64,000 nt of DNA. Origin: Holophagales bacterium (GTDB taxonomy: Bacteria > Acidobacteriota > Thermoanaerobaculia > UBA5066). This document shows, one piece after another, positions 34,433-42,615 of the stretch. The notes beneath the pieces are model-generated. The model searched no databases. It was not told where the DNA came from and saw nothing but the letters and a program-made list of their open reading frames with translations. The position numbers were made by a program, and so were the translations under genes. The DNA lies in the NCBI GenBank assembly GCA_016719485.1, contig JADJZB010000021.1:248001-312000 (forward strand), given 5' to 3'. The stretch's first letter is position 1, and each line of letters opens with the position of its first letter.

Positions 34433-35086
34433 ATGCAGCACAACAGGGCCGGACGCAAGCTGGGGCGGACCAGCGCGCACCGAAAGGCCCTCTTCCGCAA
34501 TCAGCTGACGTCCCTCTTCCTGCACGAGCGGATCCAGACGACGATCTCGAAGGCCAAGGAGCTCCGGCCCCTCGCCGAGAAGCTCGTCACCCTCGGGAAG
34601 AGGGGCGGACTCCACGCCCGCCGCCTCGCACTGCGCGACGTGACCCAGGATGCGGCCAAGCGGCTCTTCGACGAGATCGCCCCTCGCTTCGCGACGCGTC
34701 CGGGCGGCTACACGAGGATCCTCAAGCTCGGCCAGCGCCAGGGCGACGCCGCCGAGAAGGCGATCATCGAGTTCGTGGACTTCGACTTCGCCCAGCGCCG
34801 GGCGGAGAAAAAGGCTGCCGACAAGGCCGTGACCGAGAAGAAGGAGTCGCTCCTCGACAAGGCGCGGCGCCTCGTCACCGGCAAGGGCACGACCGACAAG
34901 GAAGCCGGCAAGGCCGACGAGTCGACCGATGCGTCCGGTGAGAAGAAGCCCGCGAAGAAGGCCGCCCCGAAGGGGGCCAAACCCGCCAAGGACTCCGCGA
35001 CGAAGGGCCCGAAGACCCCGAGGGCCAAGGTGGAGAAGAAGGGCGGATCCACGACTCGCACCCCGCGCAAGGCGGGAGGCGCCTAG
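34433..35086 (+). CDS. rplQ: 50S ribosomal protein L17, extended
   Basis: A 217-residue protein; the family is usually 120-130. The core is residues 1-122 (HRKALFRNQLTSLFLHERI, TKAKE-like SKAKELRPLAEKLVTLGK, GGYTRILKLG). The rest is a long Lys/Ala/Asp/Thr-rich tail. It ends the alpha operon. Its TAG is part of a CTAG shared with the stop of the convergent response regulator. Confidence 0.95.
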   Translation: MQHNRAGRKLGRTSAHRKALFRNQLTSLFLHERIQTTISKAKELRPLAEKLVTLGKRGGLHARRLALRDVTQDAAKRLFDEIAPRFATRPGGYTRILKLGQRQGDAAEKAIIEFVDFDFAQRRAEKKAADKAVTEKKESLLDKARRLVTGKGTTDKEAGKADESTDASGEKKPAKKAAPKGAKPAKDSATKGPKTPRAKVEKKGGSTTRTPRKAGGA

Positions 35087-35538
35087 ACCGGTTCTCCCGG
35101 CGGCCCTCCGTCTGCGGACGGAGGGCCCGCCGACACCGCCCCTCGCGCGGCGGTGAGGACCCCCTCCAGCTCCACGAGGAGCGCATTCGTCGAGAAGGGT
35201 TTCGTCAGGAAGCGTGCGGCGCCGAGGCGGAGTGCCGTCGACCGTTCGTCCGGGTGGGATCGGGCCGTCAGGACGATGACGGGGATCGAGGCGGTTCTCG
35301 GATCCTCCTTCAGTCGTCCGAGGACGTCGAATCCCGATAGGCCGGGCGAGAGGGACACGTCGAGAAGGACGGCGTCGGGGCGTTCGGAGAGGGCGGCGTG
35401 CAGGGCGTCCTCCCCTGTCGGAGCCTCGATCGGGACGAGCCCCGCCGTTCGCAGCTTGAAGACGAGGATCTTCAGGATATAGGGCTCGTCGTCGACGACG
35501 AGGATCCGGAGTCCGCGAAGGTGCTCGGGGTTTTCCAC
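35083..35538 (-). CDS. single-domain response regulator
   Basis: A 151-residue receiver (REC) protein of two-component signalling. The acidic pair is at VVDDEP (Asp16-17), the phospho-acceptor is Asp60 (VLLDVSL), with Thr91 and Lys113 (LTKPF). No output domain follows, only about 20 Gly/Pro/Ala-rich residues. The start is GTG 35538. It lies 11 nt after acpS in a minus-strand run. No partner kinase is in view, so its target is unknown. Confidence 0.9.
   Translation of the reverse strand: MENPEHLRGLRILVVDDEPYILKILVFKLRTAGLVPIEAPTGEDALHAALSERPDAVLLDVSLSPGLSGFDVLGRLKEDPRTASIPVIVLTARSHPDERSTALRLGAARFLTKPFSTNALLVELEGVLTAARGAVSAGPPSADGGPPGEPV
35102..35127. terminator. hairpin between convergent genes, inside the response-regulator end
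   Basis: A perfect 11-bp stem (GGCCCTCCGTC, loop TGCG, GACGGAGGGCC) begins 16 nt after the rplQ stop. It lies inside the last codons of the minus-strand gene. There is no T run on either side. It may act as a two-way transcript end; that is inference. Confidence 0.5.
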
Positions 35539-35549
35539 TCGACCTGACT

Positions 35550-35990
35550 CTACCGGTCTCCGAGGAGAAGGACCACCGCGACGGCCTCCCGCCGGCCGTG
35601 GGTGATCGTGACGTGCGCAGAGGCGACCCCGAGGGCGTCTGCGTGGGCGCGAGCGCGGCCGAGGAGGACGAGCCGTGGCGGGCCTCCCGGATCGCGCGTC
35701 ACGGCGATCTCCCGGAACGCGACCCCCCGCATCCCCGTTCCCAGGGCCTTCATGGCAGCCTCTTTCGCCGCGAACAGGCCGGCGACGTGCTCACCGATCC
35801 GGCGTGAATCGAGAGGGTGCCGCACTTCGCCAGAGACGCAAACCCGCTCGAGGAACCTCTGCCCATGGCGGGCGAGCGCCTCCTCGATCCGGTCGATCTC
35901 GCAGAGGTCGACACCCAGGCCCAGGACATGACGACCGTGGGGGTATGCGGAGGCGAGAAGCGCGGCACGCGGCGAAGCGTCGGGCGTCAT
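35550..35990 (-). CDS. acpS: holo-[acyl-carrier-protein] synthase
   Basis: A 146-residue enzyme that moves 4'-phosphopantetheine from CoA to acyl carrier protein. The Mg ligands are visible in LGLGVDLCEIDRI (Asp28) and LFAAKEAAMKALGTG (Glu77). About 20 residues precede the usual start. ATG 35990 overlaps the stop of the upstream membrane protein in ATGA, which suggests coupled translation. Confidence 0.93.
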   Translation of the reverse strand: MTPDASPRAALLASAYPHGRHVLGLGVDLCEIDRIEEALARHGQRFLERVCVSGEVRHPLDSRRIGEHVAGLFAAKEAAMKALGTGMRGVAFREIAVTRDPGGPPRLVLLGRARAHADALGVASAHVTITHGRREAVAVVLLLGDR

Positions 35991-36235
35991 TCGGGACTGG
36001 CCTTCCGGCCGAGCAGCTCGCGCCCGGCGAGGACGAGGTGAAGGACGCCGAGCCCCGCCACGAATCCTCGGAAGGAGTGCGAGGCGAGGAGCGGCTCGAG
36101 GGATGCCGGCGACGGCAGTACGACGCGGTGGACCCAGAGCCGGCTCCACGGGGCCAGCATGAGAAACAGCCCCGCTTCCAGGAAGTAGAAGCCGAGGATG
36201 ATCTGCGTGGCCCTGCCGGGACGGCTCTCGGACAT
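35987..36235 (-). CDS. small membrane protein of unknown function
   Basis: An 82-residue protein with two or three hydrophobic spans (IILGFYFLEAGLFLMLAPW and GFVAGLGVLHLVLAGRELLG). I chose ATG 36235. A TTG at 36262 would add nine residues, and neither start has a strong ribosome-binding site. It overlaps acpS by 4 nt. I do not recognise the family. Confidence 0.65.
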   Translation of the reverse strand: MSESRPGRATQIILGFYFLEAGLFLMLAPWSRLWVHRVVLPSPASLEPLLASHSFRGFVAGLGVLHLVLAGRELLGRKASPE

Positions 36236-36311
36236 CCCGGCATTGTAGAGGTCGAGCGACAAGCGGCGCCGCGAAGGGCGGCGCCGCGACGAGCATGGGT
36301 CTCCGGGGGCG

Positions 36312-38582
36312 TCAGCCCCGCGGCGAGGCGCTTCGGGGCGGGGCGTCGTTCGACCGGGCGGCGGGCGGCGGCGACGAGATGGAAGGCGGGGCGGGGGCCG
36401 ACCGCGGTGCCTCGTAGGAGCGGGAAGGGGGCGGGGCGCTGTCGGACCTGGAGGGCGGCTCGGAGCGAGGGGCGGGGGCCGACCGCGGCGTTTCGGAGGA
36501 GCGGGACGGTGGAGCGCTGTAAGACCTCGAAGGGGGCTCGGAGCGAGGGGCGGGGGCCGACCTTGGAGTGTCGCTCGACCGGGGCGCCGCGTCCGATCCG
36601 CGCCATCCTTCGTCGCCCTTCAGGTCTGTCGACGGGCGGCGGCCGGACGGCACCGTTCCCGGTTCCGCCTGGGCCGGCGTTTCGCGTCTCGAAGAGGGCT
36701 CGGCTGTCGAGCGCCTGGGCCCGGGTTCGGGAGCGCTTTCGCGCCGCTCGGTGCGCTGCGGAGCCTCCGGACTGTCGGTCACGGGCACGATGCGACGGGA
36801 GGGGCCGTCGAACGTCCGCGACGGGGTCGTTCCCGAGCGGTCCTCGCCTCCGGGCGAACGCCAGCCATCGTCGCTCTTCAGGCCTCGGTCCCGGCCGAAT
36901 CCGCCGGTCAGCGGGGCTTCGGCGCCGGCGCCTCCGTCACGCCACGCGTCTCGCGGCGCGGCACCGGCCCCGCGGCCCGGCGCCGCACCCTCCCCGCTGC
37001 GAGGGGTCGTGGAGCCGGAGCTGAGACCTCTGTCGCCCCCTCTCGAGGGTGTCCCTGCGGTTGCGCCGGCCACGGGCTCGCGCCGGGGAGCGGCGATCTG
37101 GCCAGGTGCGATGGGCCGATATCCGAGGTCCTTTCCAGGCGTCACGAAGGAGCGGCGGAGGCCCTCCCGCGCGGCCGGACCGAGCGTGCCGTCGCGGCGC
37201 AGCACCGGGGTGATGTCGTCGAGCGGGCCGCCTCCGCGGGGCTCGGCGCCGAGCGCCAGCGGCACCCTGCGGACCGCATCCTGGACGGCCGTGGTGATCG
37301 AGCCGCCGTTTCCCCGTTCGATGCGGAGAGGGCTCGTCGCCACGACGCCGCGCTCGCCGGCGCGAAAGCCGACCCGATCGTGTCCGAGGACGTCCCGACG
37401 GGAGTCGAAGCGCGTCCCCAGACGGCCGACGGAGGCATAGCTCCAGCCTCGGGGATCGATCCGGGTGACGTCGACGCGGCCGCGCAGGTGGGGGTAGGCG
37501 AGCGTCCCCCCCTCGGCGCCCCACCCCTTCCTGTGGGACCGGGCATAGGGCTCGGTGTATCCGCCGCCATAGCCGCCGCCGTAGTAGCCGTCGTAGTAGC
37601 CGCCGTAGAAGCCGATCGGGCACCACCCGACCCACGAGGGGGTGTAGCTCCAGTAAACCCACGCCGGCGAGTAGGTGGCGCCGGGGCTCCAGTACCAGCC
37701 GACGGCGACGTCCCAGCACCAGGAGCCGTAGTGATAGGGGAGCCAGCCCCAGGGCTCGTAGGAGACCCACGTCAGGCCCGCGGGCGACCAGCGCCAGTAG
37801 CCCTCGACGTAGGGCCGCCAGTCGGCCGCGACGGACGGCCTCCAGACGTGGGAGCCGTTCACGAGGATCCACGAACCGTGCTCTTCGAAGCCGGCGGCGG
37901 CATAGTCGTAGGCATAGTCCGCCGAGCCGTGCTGTGAGCCGGACCCCTCGCCGACGAGGTGGCGCCGCTCCCCGACGAAGCGGGTGAACCGGTCGCGCGG
38001 CTCGTCCAGCCAGTCGACCTCGAGCGCGGCATCGCCGGTGACGAAGGCATACTGGCCAGCGCGCAGAGTGGCCCGGCCGGAGCGGGCATAGACCTCAGCC
38101 TGGCCGGAGACGACGTAGATCTCGGTGCCCCTGCGCCCGGTCTCGACCCGGAGGAGGCCCTTGGCGGGGAAGAGCACGGTGACGTCGCTCGTGTCGACCC
38201 GCGTGGACTGGTCGCGTGAGGTCGACCACCGATGCTCGAGCGAAATGGCACCGCGATCGACGAAGAGGGAGTTGCGGTCGTCCTCGGCCTCGTAGGTCCT
38301 GGCGAGCCGGTCGAACCTCAGGTCCGTCTGGACGTCGATCCGGAGGATGTTCCCGTCGGCGAGGATCGCTTCGGCGCGCGACGTCGAGCCGGTGGAGATC
38401 CGGTCCCCCGCGAGGATGGGCGTGTTCGGACGGGCGGAGGAGTCGTCTTCGGCGGTCGACACGAGGGCGACCTCGGGACCGACGTACGAGAGGTACGAGT
38501 ACCCCTCGCGCTGGGCGGCGGCTGTCGTGGCCGGCAGGAGGAAGGCGATTGCGAGGGCGATCCGGGAAGCGCGGGTGTTCAT
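36312..38582 (-). CDS. exported FecR-like / DUF6600-like protein with Pro/Ser/Arg-rich tail
   Basis: A 756-residue protein with a signal peptide ending in TTAAAQ. Next comes a FecR-type region (about 40-200: ILAGDRISTGSTSRAEAILADG, then RAGQYAFVTG). A Trp/Tyr-rich block with WRPYVEGYWRWSPAGLTWVS and EPWGWLPYHYG resembles DUF6600. A Gly/Tyr run follows (GGYYDGYYGGGYGGGY), then about 350 residues of low-complexity sequence with repeats such as RSAPAPRSEPPSRS. I chose ATG 38582, 9 nt after GGAAGG. A surface or periplasmic role is inferred. Confidence 0.8.
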   Translation of the reverse strand: MNTRASRIALAIAFLLPATTAAAQREGYSYLSYVGPEVALVSTAEDDSSARPNTPILAGDRISTGSTSRAEAILADGNILRIDVQTDLRFDRLARTYEAEDDRNSLFVDRGAISLEHRWSTSRDQSTRVDTSDVTVLFPAKGLLRVETGRRGTEIYVVSGQAEVYARSGRATLRAGQYAFVTGDAALEVDWLDEPRDRFTRFVGERRHLVGEGSGSQHGSADYAYDYAAAGFEEHGSWILVNGSHVWRPSVAADWRPYVEGYWRWSPAGLTWVSYEPWGWLPYHYGSWCWDVAVGWYWSPGATYSPAWVYWSYTPSWVGWCPIGFYGGYYDGYYGGGYGGGYTEPYARSHRKGWGAEGGTLAYPHLRGRVDVTRIDPRGWSYASVGRLGTRFDSRRDVLGHDRVGFRAGERGVVATSPLRIERGNGGSITTAVQDAVRRVPLALGAEPRGGGPLDDITPVLRRDGTLGPAAREGLRRSFVTPGKDLGYRPIAPGQIAAPRREPVAGATAGTPSRGGDRGLSSGSTTPRSGEGAAPGRGAGAAPRDAWRDGGAGAEAPLTGGFGRDRGLKSDDGWRSPGGEDRSGTTPSRTFDGPSRRIVPVTDSPEAPQRTERRESAPEPGPRRSTAEPSSRRETPAQAEPGTVPSGRRPSTDLKGDEGWRGSDAAPRSSDTPRSAPAPRSEPPSRSYSAPPSRSSETPRSAPAPRSEPPSRSDSAPPPSRSYEAPRSAPAPPSISSPPPAARSNDAPPRSASPRG

Positions 38583-38726
38583 CGGATCCATCCTTCCGCC
38601 CATATCGATGCGACCCTCGTGCCAGCCGGAGAGTCCACCCTGGGAGACACGTGCCAGTGCGTGCGAGGAGGCCATACCGCGAAAGAGACGCTTGACCCGC
38701 GCGCTCCGGCGGGTCAACCTTGAGAC

Positions 38727-39542
38727 GTGGTCTTTGAATTTCTCAAGAAAAAGTTCCATGACCTGACGACGTCTGCCGTTTCCCCCGATGCCGGCGAGAC
38801 TCCGGGCGCGGCCGCGACCTACGAGGAGCGGCGCTCGGAGGCCGAAGCGCTCCACGAGAAGGGCGAGACGGCCAGAGCGGTCGAGCTCCTCGAAGGGCTG
38901 GCGGCGGATCTCGCAGGTGACGGGAGCTTCCCGCTGGCCGTGGCGATACGACACCAGATCAGCTCCTGGACCTCGGGCCCCTCGCCGGCGGAGACCGCTG
39001 CCGAGGACGGTGAAGCGATGGCCCGCCAGCGCGAGGTGAGCGGCAGCCTGAAGGTCCTGCCGAGGCGTGCTTCTCCCGGGCAGCCCGTTCCCGAGGGGCT
39101 CCGGACCTCGCGGTTCTTTGCCGACATGACGAGCGAGGAGATCGCCGGGTTCATCGCCTCTACGGGGCGCCGGACGTTTCGCGAAGGGGAAGTGGTCCTC
39201 GAGCAGGGCGAGGAAGGGCGCAGCCTCTTCATCGTGACCCGGGGCGTTCTCAGGGTCGAGACGACCGGGACCGCGGGAGGGACCCTGCGGATGGGCGTGC
39301 TCACCATGGGGGACGTGTTCGGTGAGGTCGCCTTCCTGACGGGCCGCCCGCGCACCGCGACGGTCATCGCCGAGACCGGGGCCGAGTGTCTCGAGATCGG
39401 GGCCGAAGCGTGGACGGGAATTCTGGGCCAGTACCCGCGCGTTCAGAAGGTCCTGGAAGAGGTCCATCGGGAGCGGGCGCGGTTCGCGGCCGACGCCATC
39501 CTCGAGGACCTGCGCCGGCGAAGAGAGGATAAAGAGGTCTGA
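38727..39542 (+). CDS. cyclic-nucleotide-binding-domain protein
   Basis: A 271-residue protein. Residues 30-85 look helical (YEERRSEAEALHEKGETARAV, TPR-like). Residues about 125-250 are a cyclic-nucleotide-binding domain with FREGEVVLEQGEEGRSLFIV and the phosphate cassette GDVFGEVAFLTGRPRTATV (195-213). No helix-turn-helix follows, so it is not a CRP-type repressor. The start is GTG 38727. def begins on the next base after the stop, so the two are likely co-transcribed. The ligand is unknown. Confidence 0.85.
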   Translation: MVFEFLKKKFHDLTTSAVSPDAGETPGAAATYEERRSEAEALHEKGETARAVELLEGLAADLAGDGSFPLAVAIRHQISSWTSGPSPAETAAEDGEAMARQREVSGSLKVLPRRASPGQPVPEGLRTSRFFADMTSEEIAGFIASTGRRTFREGEVVLEQGEEGRSLFIVTRGVLRVETTGTAGGTLRMGVLTMGDVFGEVAFLTGRPRTATVIAETGAECLEIGAEAWTGILGQYPRVQKVLEEVHRERARFAADAILEDLRRRREDKEV

Positions 39543-40058
39543 ATGGCGATTCGGGACATCGTGAAGTACGGCGACCCCCGCCTCGTCGCCAGGAACGAGG
39601 ACGTCACGGACTTCGAGGACCCCGCGCTCCCGATCCTGGTCCGTGACCTGCTCGAGACGGGATGGGCGGCCCCCGGTCTCGGGATCGCGGCGCCCCAGAT
39701 CGGAGTCAACAAGCGTGTCTGCGTCGTCGACCTCTCGGTCGGCAAGGACCCCTCCCAGATTCTCGTCCTCGTCAACCCGCGTGTCGTCGATGCCGAGGGG
39801 TTCGTGCGGGACGAGGAGGGGTGCCTCTCGTTTCCCGACATCGTCGAGATCGTCGAGCGTCCCGAGGCCGTCGCCGTCGAGGCCTACGACGAGAAGGGCG
39901 TGAAGCGCATCCTCGAAGGAGGCGACCTCCTCGCGCGCGCGTTCTGTCACGAGATCGACCACCTCGACTCGCGGCTCTTCATCGAGCGGATGTCGAGCCT
40001 CAAGAGAGGACTCGTCATACGCAAGGTCGTCAAGCGACAGAAACGCGGCGAGTGGTAG
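39543..40058 (+). CDS. def: peptide deformylase
   Basis: A 171-residue metalloenzyme that removes the formyl group from new proteins. The three family motifs are GLGIAAPQIG (45-54), EEGCLSFP with Cys94, and HEIDH (136-140), which supply the metal site. It follows the cyclic-nucleotide-binding gene without a gap. The cysS and def vicinity fits general translation maintenance. Confidence 0.96.
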   Translation: MAIRDIVKYGDPRLVARNEDVTDFEDPALPILVRDLLETGWAAPGLGIAAPQIGVNKRVCVVDLSVGKDPSQILVLVNPRVVDAEGFVRDEEGCLSFPDIVEIVERPEAVAVEAYDEKGVKRILEGGDLLARAFCHEIDHLDSRLFIERMSSLKRGLVIRKVVKRQKRGEW

Positions 40059-40073
40059 GCCGCGCCTGACGGC

Positions 40074-40108
40074 GCCGCGGGGAGGCTCGTGGCGAGCCTC
40101 CCCGATCC
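40074..40108. repeat. 35-bp hairpin repeat, copy 1
   Basis: GCCGCGGGGAGGCTCGTGGC at the start, then GAGCCTCCCCGATCC, forms an 11-bp stem (GGGGAGGCTCG, loop TGG). It is identical to copy 2. It lies 16 nt after def and may serve as its transcript end. Confidence 0.75.
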
Positions 40109-40140
40109 CGCTGCTCAGTGGAGGGGAGGCGTCGTGAGAC

Positions 40141-40175
40141 GCCGCGGGGAGGCTCGTGGCGAGCCTCCCCGATCC
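40141..40175. repeat. 35-bp hairpin repeat, copy 2
   Basis: A perfect copy of 40074-40108, ending 3 nt before the stop of the convergent response regulator. Two hairpins in the 120-nt convergent gap could stop transcription from both sides; that is inference. Confidence 0.75.
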
Positions 40176-40178
40176 ATG

Positions 40179-41087
40179 TCAGTGACTGCCGTTGCGAAGA
40201 GTCTGGATGAGATCCGCCCTGTGAAGGGTCCTGGCGAGGTGACCGGCGAGAGCCACGAGATGCTCGAGCTCGGTCGAGTCGCCCGCCGCCGGAAGCCCGC
40301 TGTGCCGGTGAATCCGGAGCGTCCCGAGGAGCTCCGGCCCGACCCAGAGCGGGGCCGACACGACGATCCAGTCTCCGGCGGGGTCGCGTCCCTCGCCCGG
40401 GAGGCGGGGGGCCTTCTCGGCGCGGGGATCTTCGGAGAGCGCGAGAGCGGCGAGGTAGGACGGCGGCGTTCCGCCGGGCCAGGTCGGTGAAAGCGTCGTC
40501 CGGGTCTCCGGACGGCCGGGGCGGCGGAAATGGAGCGTGACGCCGTCGGCACCGAACAGCTGGGCAATGCGGTCGAGGATCGGTCCGAGAGCCGCGGCTC
40601 TCTTCTCCTCCGTGTCGGCTTCCTCCGCCTCGAGCTTGTCGGTGATCTCGTGCTGCAGCTCGAGGAAGCGGGTCCGCGCCCCGAGCGTGTCGAGGAGGTT
40701 CTTCGTGCGCAGGGCGTTCTTCGTCCGCGCCTTCAGCTCGCGCGCGGAGAACGGCTTCGTCAGGTAGTCGTTCGCAAGCGCCTCGAAGCCCTTGAGCAGG
40801 TCCTCTTCCTCGGTCCGCGCCGTCACGAACAGCACCTGCGTGTCGGCCGTCTCCGGGAGCGTCTTGATCCGGCGGCAGACTTCGTACCCCGAGAGGTCGT
40901 CCATCCTCACGTCGAGCAGGACGACGTCCGGCGCCCGCTGGGCCACCTTCTCGAGGGCTTCGGTGCCCGAAAGGGCGCTTTCGAAGTCGCAGTCGAGCTC
41001 TTCAGCGATGTAGGACGCGACCTCTGCCTGGAACGGGTCGTCGTCGACGAGGAGGATGAGAGGCCGGGAGGTGCGTGGGCGAAACAT
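40179..41087 (-). CDS. response regulator with C-terminal GAF-like domain
   Basis: A 302-residue protein. The receiver domain (8-125) has the acidic DDD at 15-17, Asp59 (VLLDVRM), Thr89 and Lys111 (LTKPFSA). A helical linker (about 120-160) is followed by a region that reads like a GAF fold (ALGPILDRIAQLFGADGVTLHF, then WIVVSAPLWVGPELLGTLRI). There is no DNA-binding or enzymatic output motif. It is divergent from cysS. The partner kinase is not in the window. Confidence 0.82.
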   Translation of the reverse strand: MFRPRTSRPLILLVDDDPFQAEVASYIAEELDCDFESALSGTEALEKVAQRAPDVVLLDVRMDDLSGYEVCRRIKTLPETADTQVLFVTARTEEEDLLKGFEALANDYLTKPFSARELKARTKNALRTKNLLDTLGARTRFLELQHEITDKLEAEEADTEEKRAAALGPILDRIAQLFGADGVTLHFRRPGRPETRTTLSPTWPGGTPPSYLAALALSEDPRAEKAPRLPGEGRDPAGDWIVVSAPLWVGPELLGTLRIHRHSGLPAAGDSTELEHLVALAGHLARTLHRADLIQTLRNGSH

Positions 41088-41136
41088 CGGAACGGGCGTT
41101 ATCCCTCGCCGGGGCGGGGGCGTCAAGGAGATTGCG

Positions 41137-41172
41137 ATGCGCTGCCGTCGCGACGAGAATGCCGCATCGTGA
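41137..41172 (+). CDS. possible leader peptide overlapping the cysS start
   Basis: An 11-codon frame, MRCRRDENAAS. ATG 41137 lies 6 nt after a perfect AAGGAG site, the best ribosome site in this gap. Its TGA (41170-41172) overlaps the cysS GTG as GTGA. The third codon is Cys (TGC). cysS itself has no ribosome site of its own, so translation may reach it by coupling through this frame. Sensing of cysteine or Cys-tRNA is possible but not shown. Confidence 0.45.
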   Translation: MRCRRDENAAS

Positions 41173-42580
41173 GCCTGCGCCTTTTCGATACTGCGGCCCG
41201 TTCCCTGGTCGATTTCGAGCCACTCGTCCCCGGTCACGTCGGTCTCTACACGTGCGGACCGACCGTCTACAACCGGGTCCACATCGGCAACCTCAGGACC
41301 TTCGTCTGGGAAGACGTGATGTGCCGGGCCTTCCGGAGCCTGGGCCTCTCGGTGACCCAGGTGATGAACCTGACCGACATCGACGACAAGACGATCCGGG
41401 GCGCGGTGGCCGAAGGGCTCCCGCTCCGGGAGTTCACCGACCGGCACATCGCGACGTTCTTCGAGGACCTGAAGACGCTCAACGTGATTCCCGCCGCCGT
41501 TTACCCGCGCGCGACGGACCACGTCCCCGAGATGGTCGAGATCGTGAAGAAGCTGACGGAGCGGGGGCACACCTACGAGAGCGACGGAACCATCTGGTTC
41601 CGGATCTCCTCGTTCCCTCTTATGGAAAGCTCTCACGAGTCGACCTCTCCTCGATGAAGCGCGGCGCCCGCGTCGCCGACGACGAGTACGAGAAGGAGGA
41701 CGTCCGCGACTTCGCCGTCTGGAAGGGGGCGAAGGAAGGGGAGCCCGAGTCGGCCCTGTGGGAGACGGAGCTCGGGAAGGGACGGCCCGGCTGGCACCTC
41801 GAGTGCTCCGCGATGTCGATGAAGTACCTCGGCGAGACGCTCGACATCCACACGGGCGCCGTCGACAACGTCTTCCCCCACCACGAGAACGAGATCGCCC
41901 AGAGCGAAGGGGCGACGGGGAAGCCGTTCGTGAGGACGTGGCTCCACGCCGAGCACCTCATCGTCGACGGCGAGAAGATGGCGAAGTCGAAGGGGAACTT
42001 CTACACGCTTCCCGACGTCCTCGCGCGCGGGTACTCGCCCCGCGCGGTCCGGTACCTGCTCCTCTCGGTTCCCTACAGGCAGAAGCTGAACTTCACGTTC
42101 GACGCGCTTCACGGAGCCTCCTCGGCGGTGGAGCGGCTCGAGTCGATCGACGCCCGCCTCGGAGAGCGGGCCGGGGCGGCGAGGGCCGAAGCCTCGGAAT
42201 CCTTCGGGGCGCGGCTCGCCGAAGGCCGGGCCGCCGTGAAGGCGGGCTGGGAGGACGACCTGAACTCCGCGGCGGCCCTCGGCGCCCTCTTCGGCTTCGT
42301 GAAGGAGGCGAACACCGCGCTCGAGGCGGGCCAGCTCGCGCCGGAAGATGCTGCGGCCGCCCGCGCGTTCCTGCGGGAAGCGGACGGGGTCCTCGGCGTC
42401 CTCCCCGCAGGGGCGGACGCCTCGCTCGAGGCGGAGGTCGAGGCGAAGATCGCCGCGCGCCAGGACGCGCGGAAGCGGCGCGACTTCGCGGCTTCCGACG
42501 CGATCCGCGACGAGCTGGCGTCCCGCGGAATTCTCCTCGAGGACACACCCCAGGGAGTCCGGTGGCGGCGGAAGGGTTGA
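41169..42580 (+). CDS. cysS: cysteinyl-tRNA synthetase (frame break at 41615-41620)
   Basis: Class I synthetase charging tRNA-Cys, about 470 residues once one base is restored. GTG 41169 opens VSLRLFDTAARSLVDF. Then come the zinc/HIGH region (TCGPTVYNRVHIGNLRTF), GWHLECSAMSMKYLG, HHENEIAQSE and the KMAKSKGN signature. Between SSFP and YGKLS the frame shifts: a base is missing at TTCCCTCTT (41613-41621), where a fourth C would restore SSFPSYGKLSRVDL. Both halves are full and conserved. The stop TGA lies inside the -35 box of the next operon. Confidence 0.9.
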
Positions 42581-42606
42581 CAGGTTCCCGGGGCTCCCTC
42601 CAGAAT
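42577..42606 (+). promoter_or_regulatory. promoter of the aro-his-trp operon
   Basis: TTGACA at 42577-42582 includes the cysS stop codon. CAGAAT at 42601-42606 follows an 18-nt spacer. The start of transcription would fall near 42613, only about 3 nt before the leader-peptide ATG. That peptide would then be read from an almost leaderless RNA, which fits the lack of a ribosome site there. Confidence 0.65.
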
Positions 42607-42615
42607 CCGCGCGCG

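Noticed and set aside
36312..39962. A far longer N-terminus for the FecR-like protein
   Set aside because: The extension would be antisense to the cyclic-nucleotide-binding gene and def. The signal peptide starts at 38582-38591.
40074..40175. CRISPR array
   Set aside because: There are only two copies, both palindromic with 11-bp stems, in a convergent gap. There are no further repeats and no cas genes.
41169..42580. Two separate genes or a split cysS
   Set aside because: The two parts join within one conserved motif (SSFP/SYGKLS), and the downstream part has no start or ribosome site of its own.
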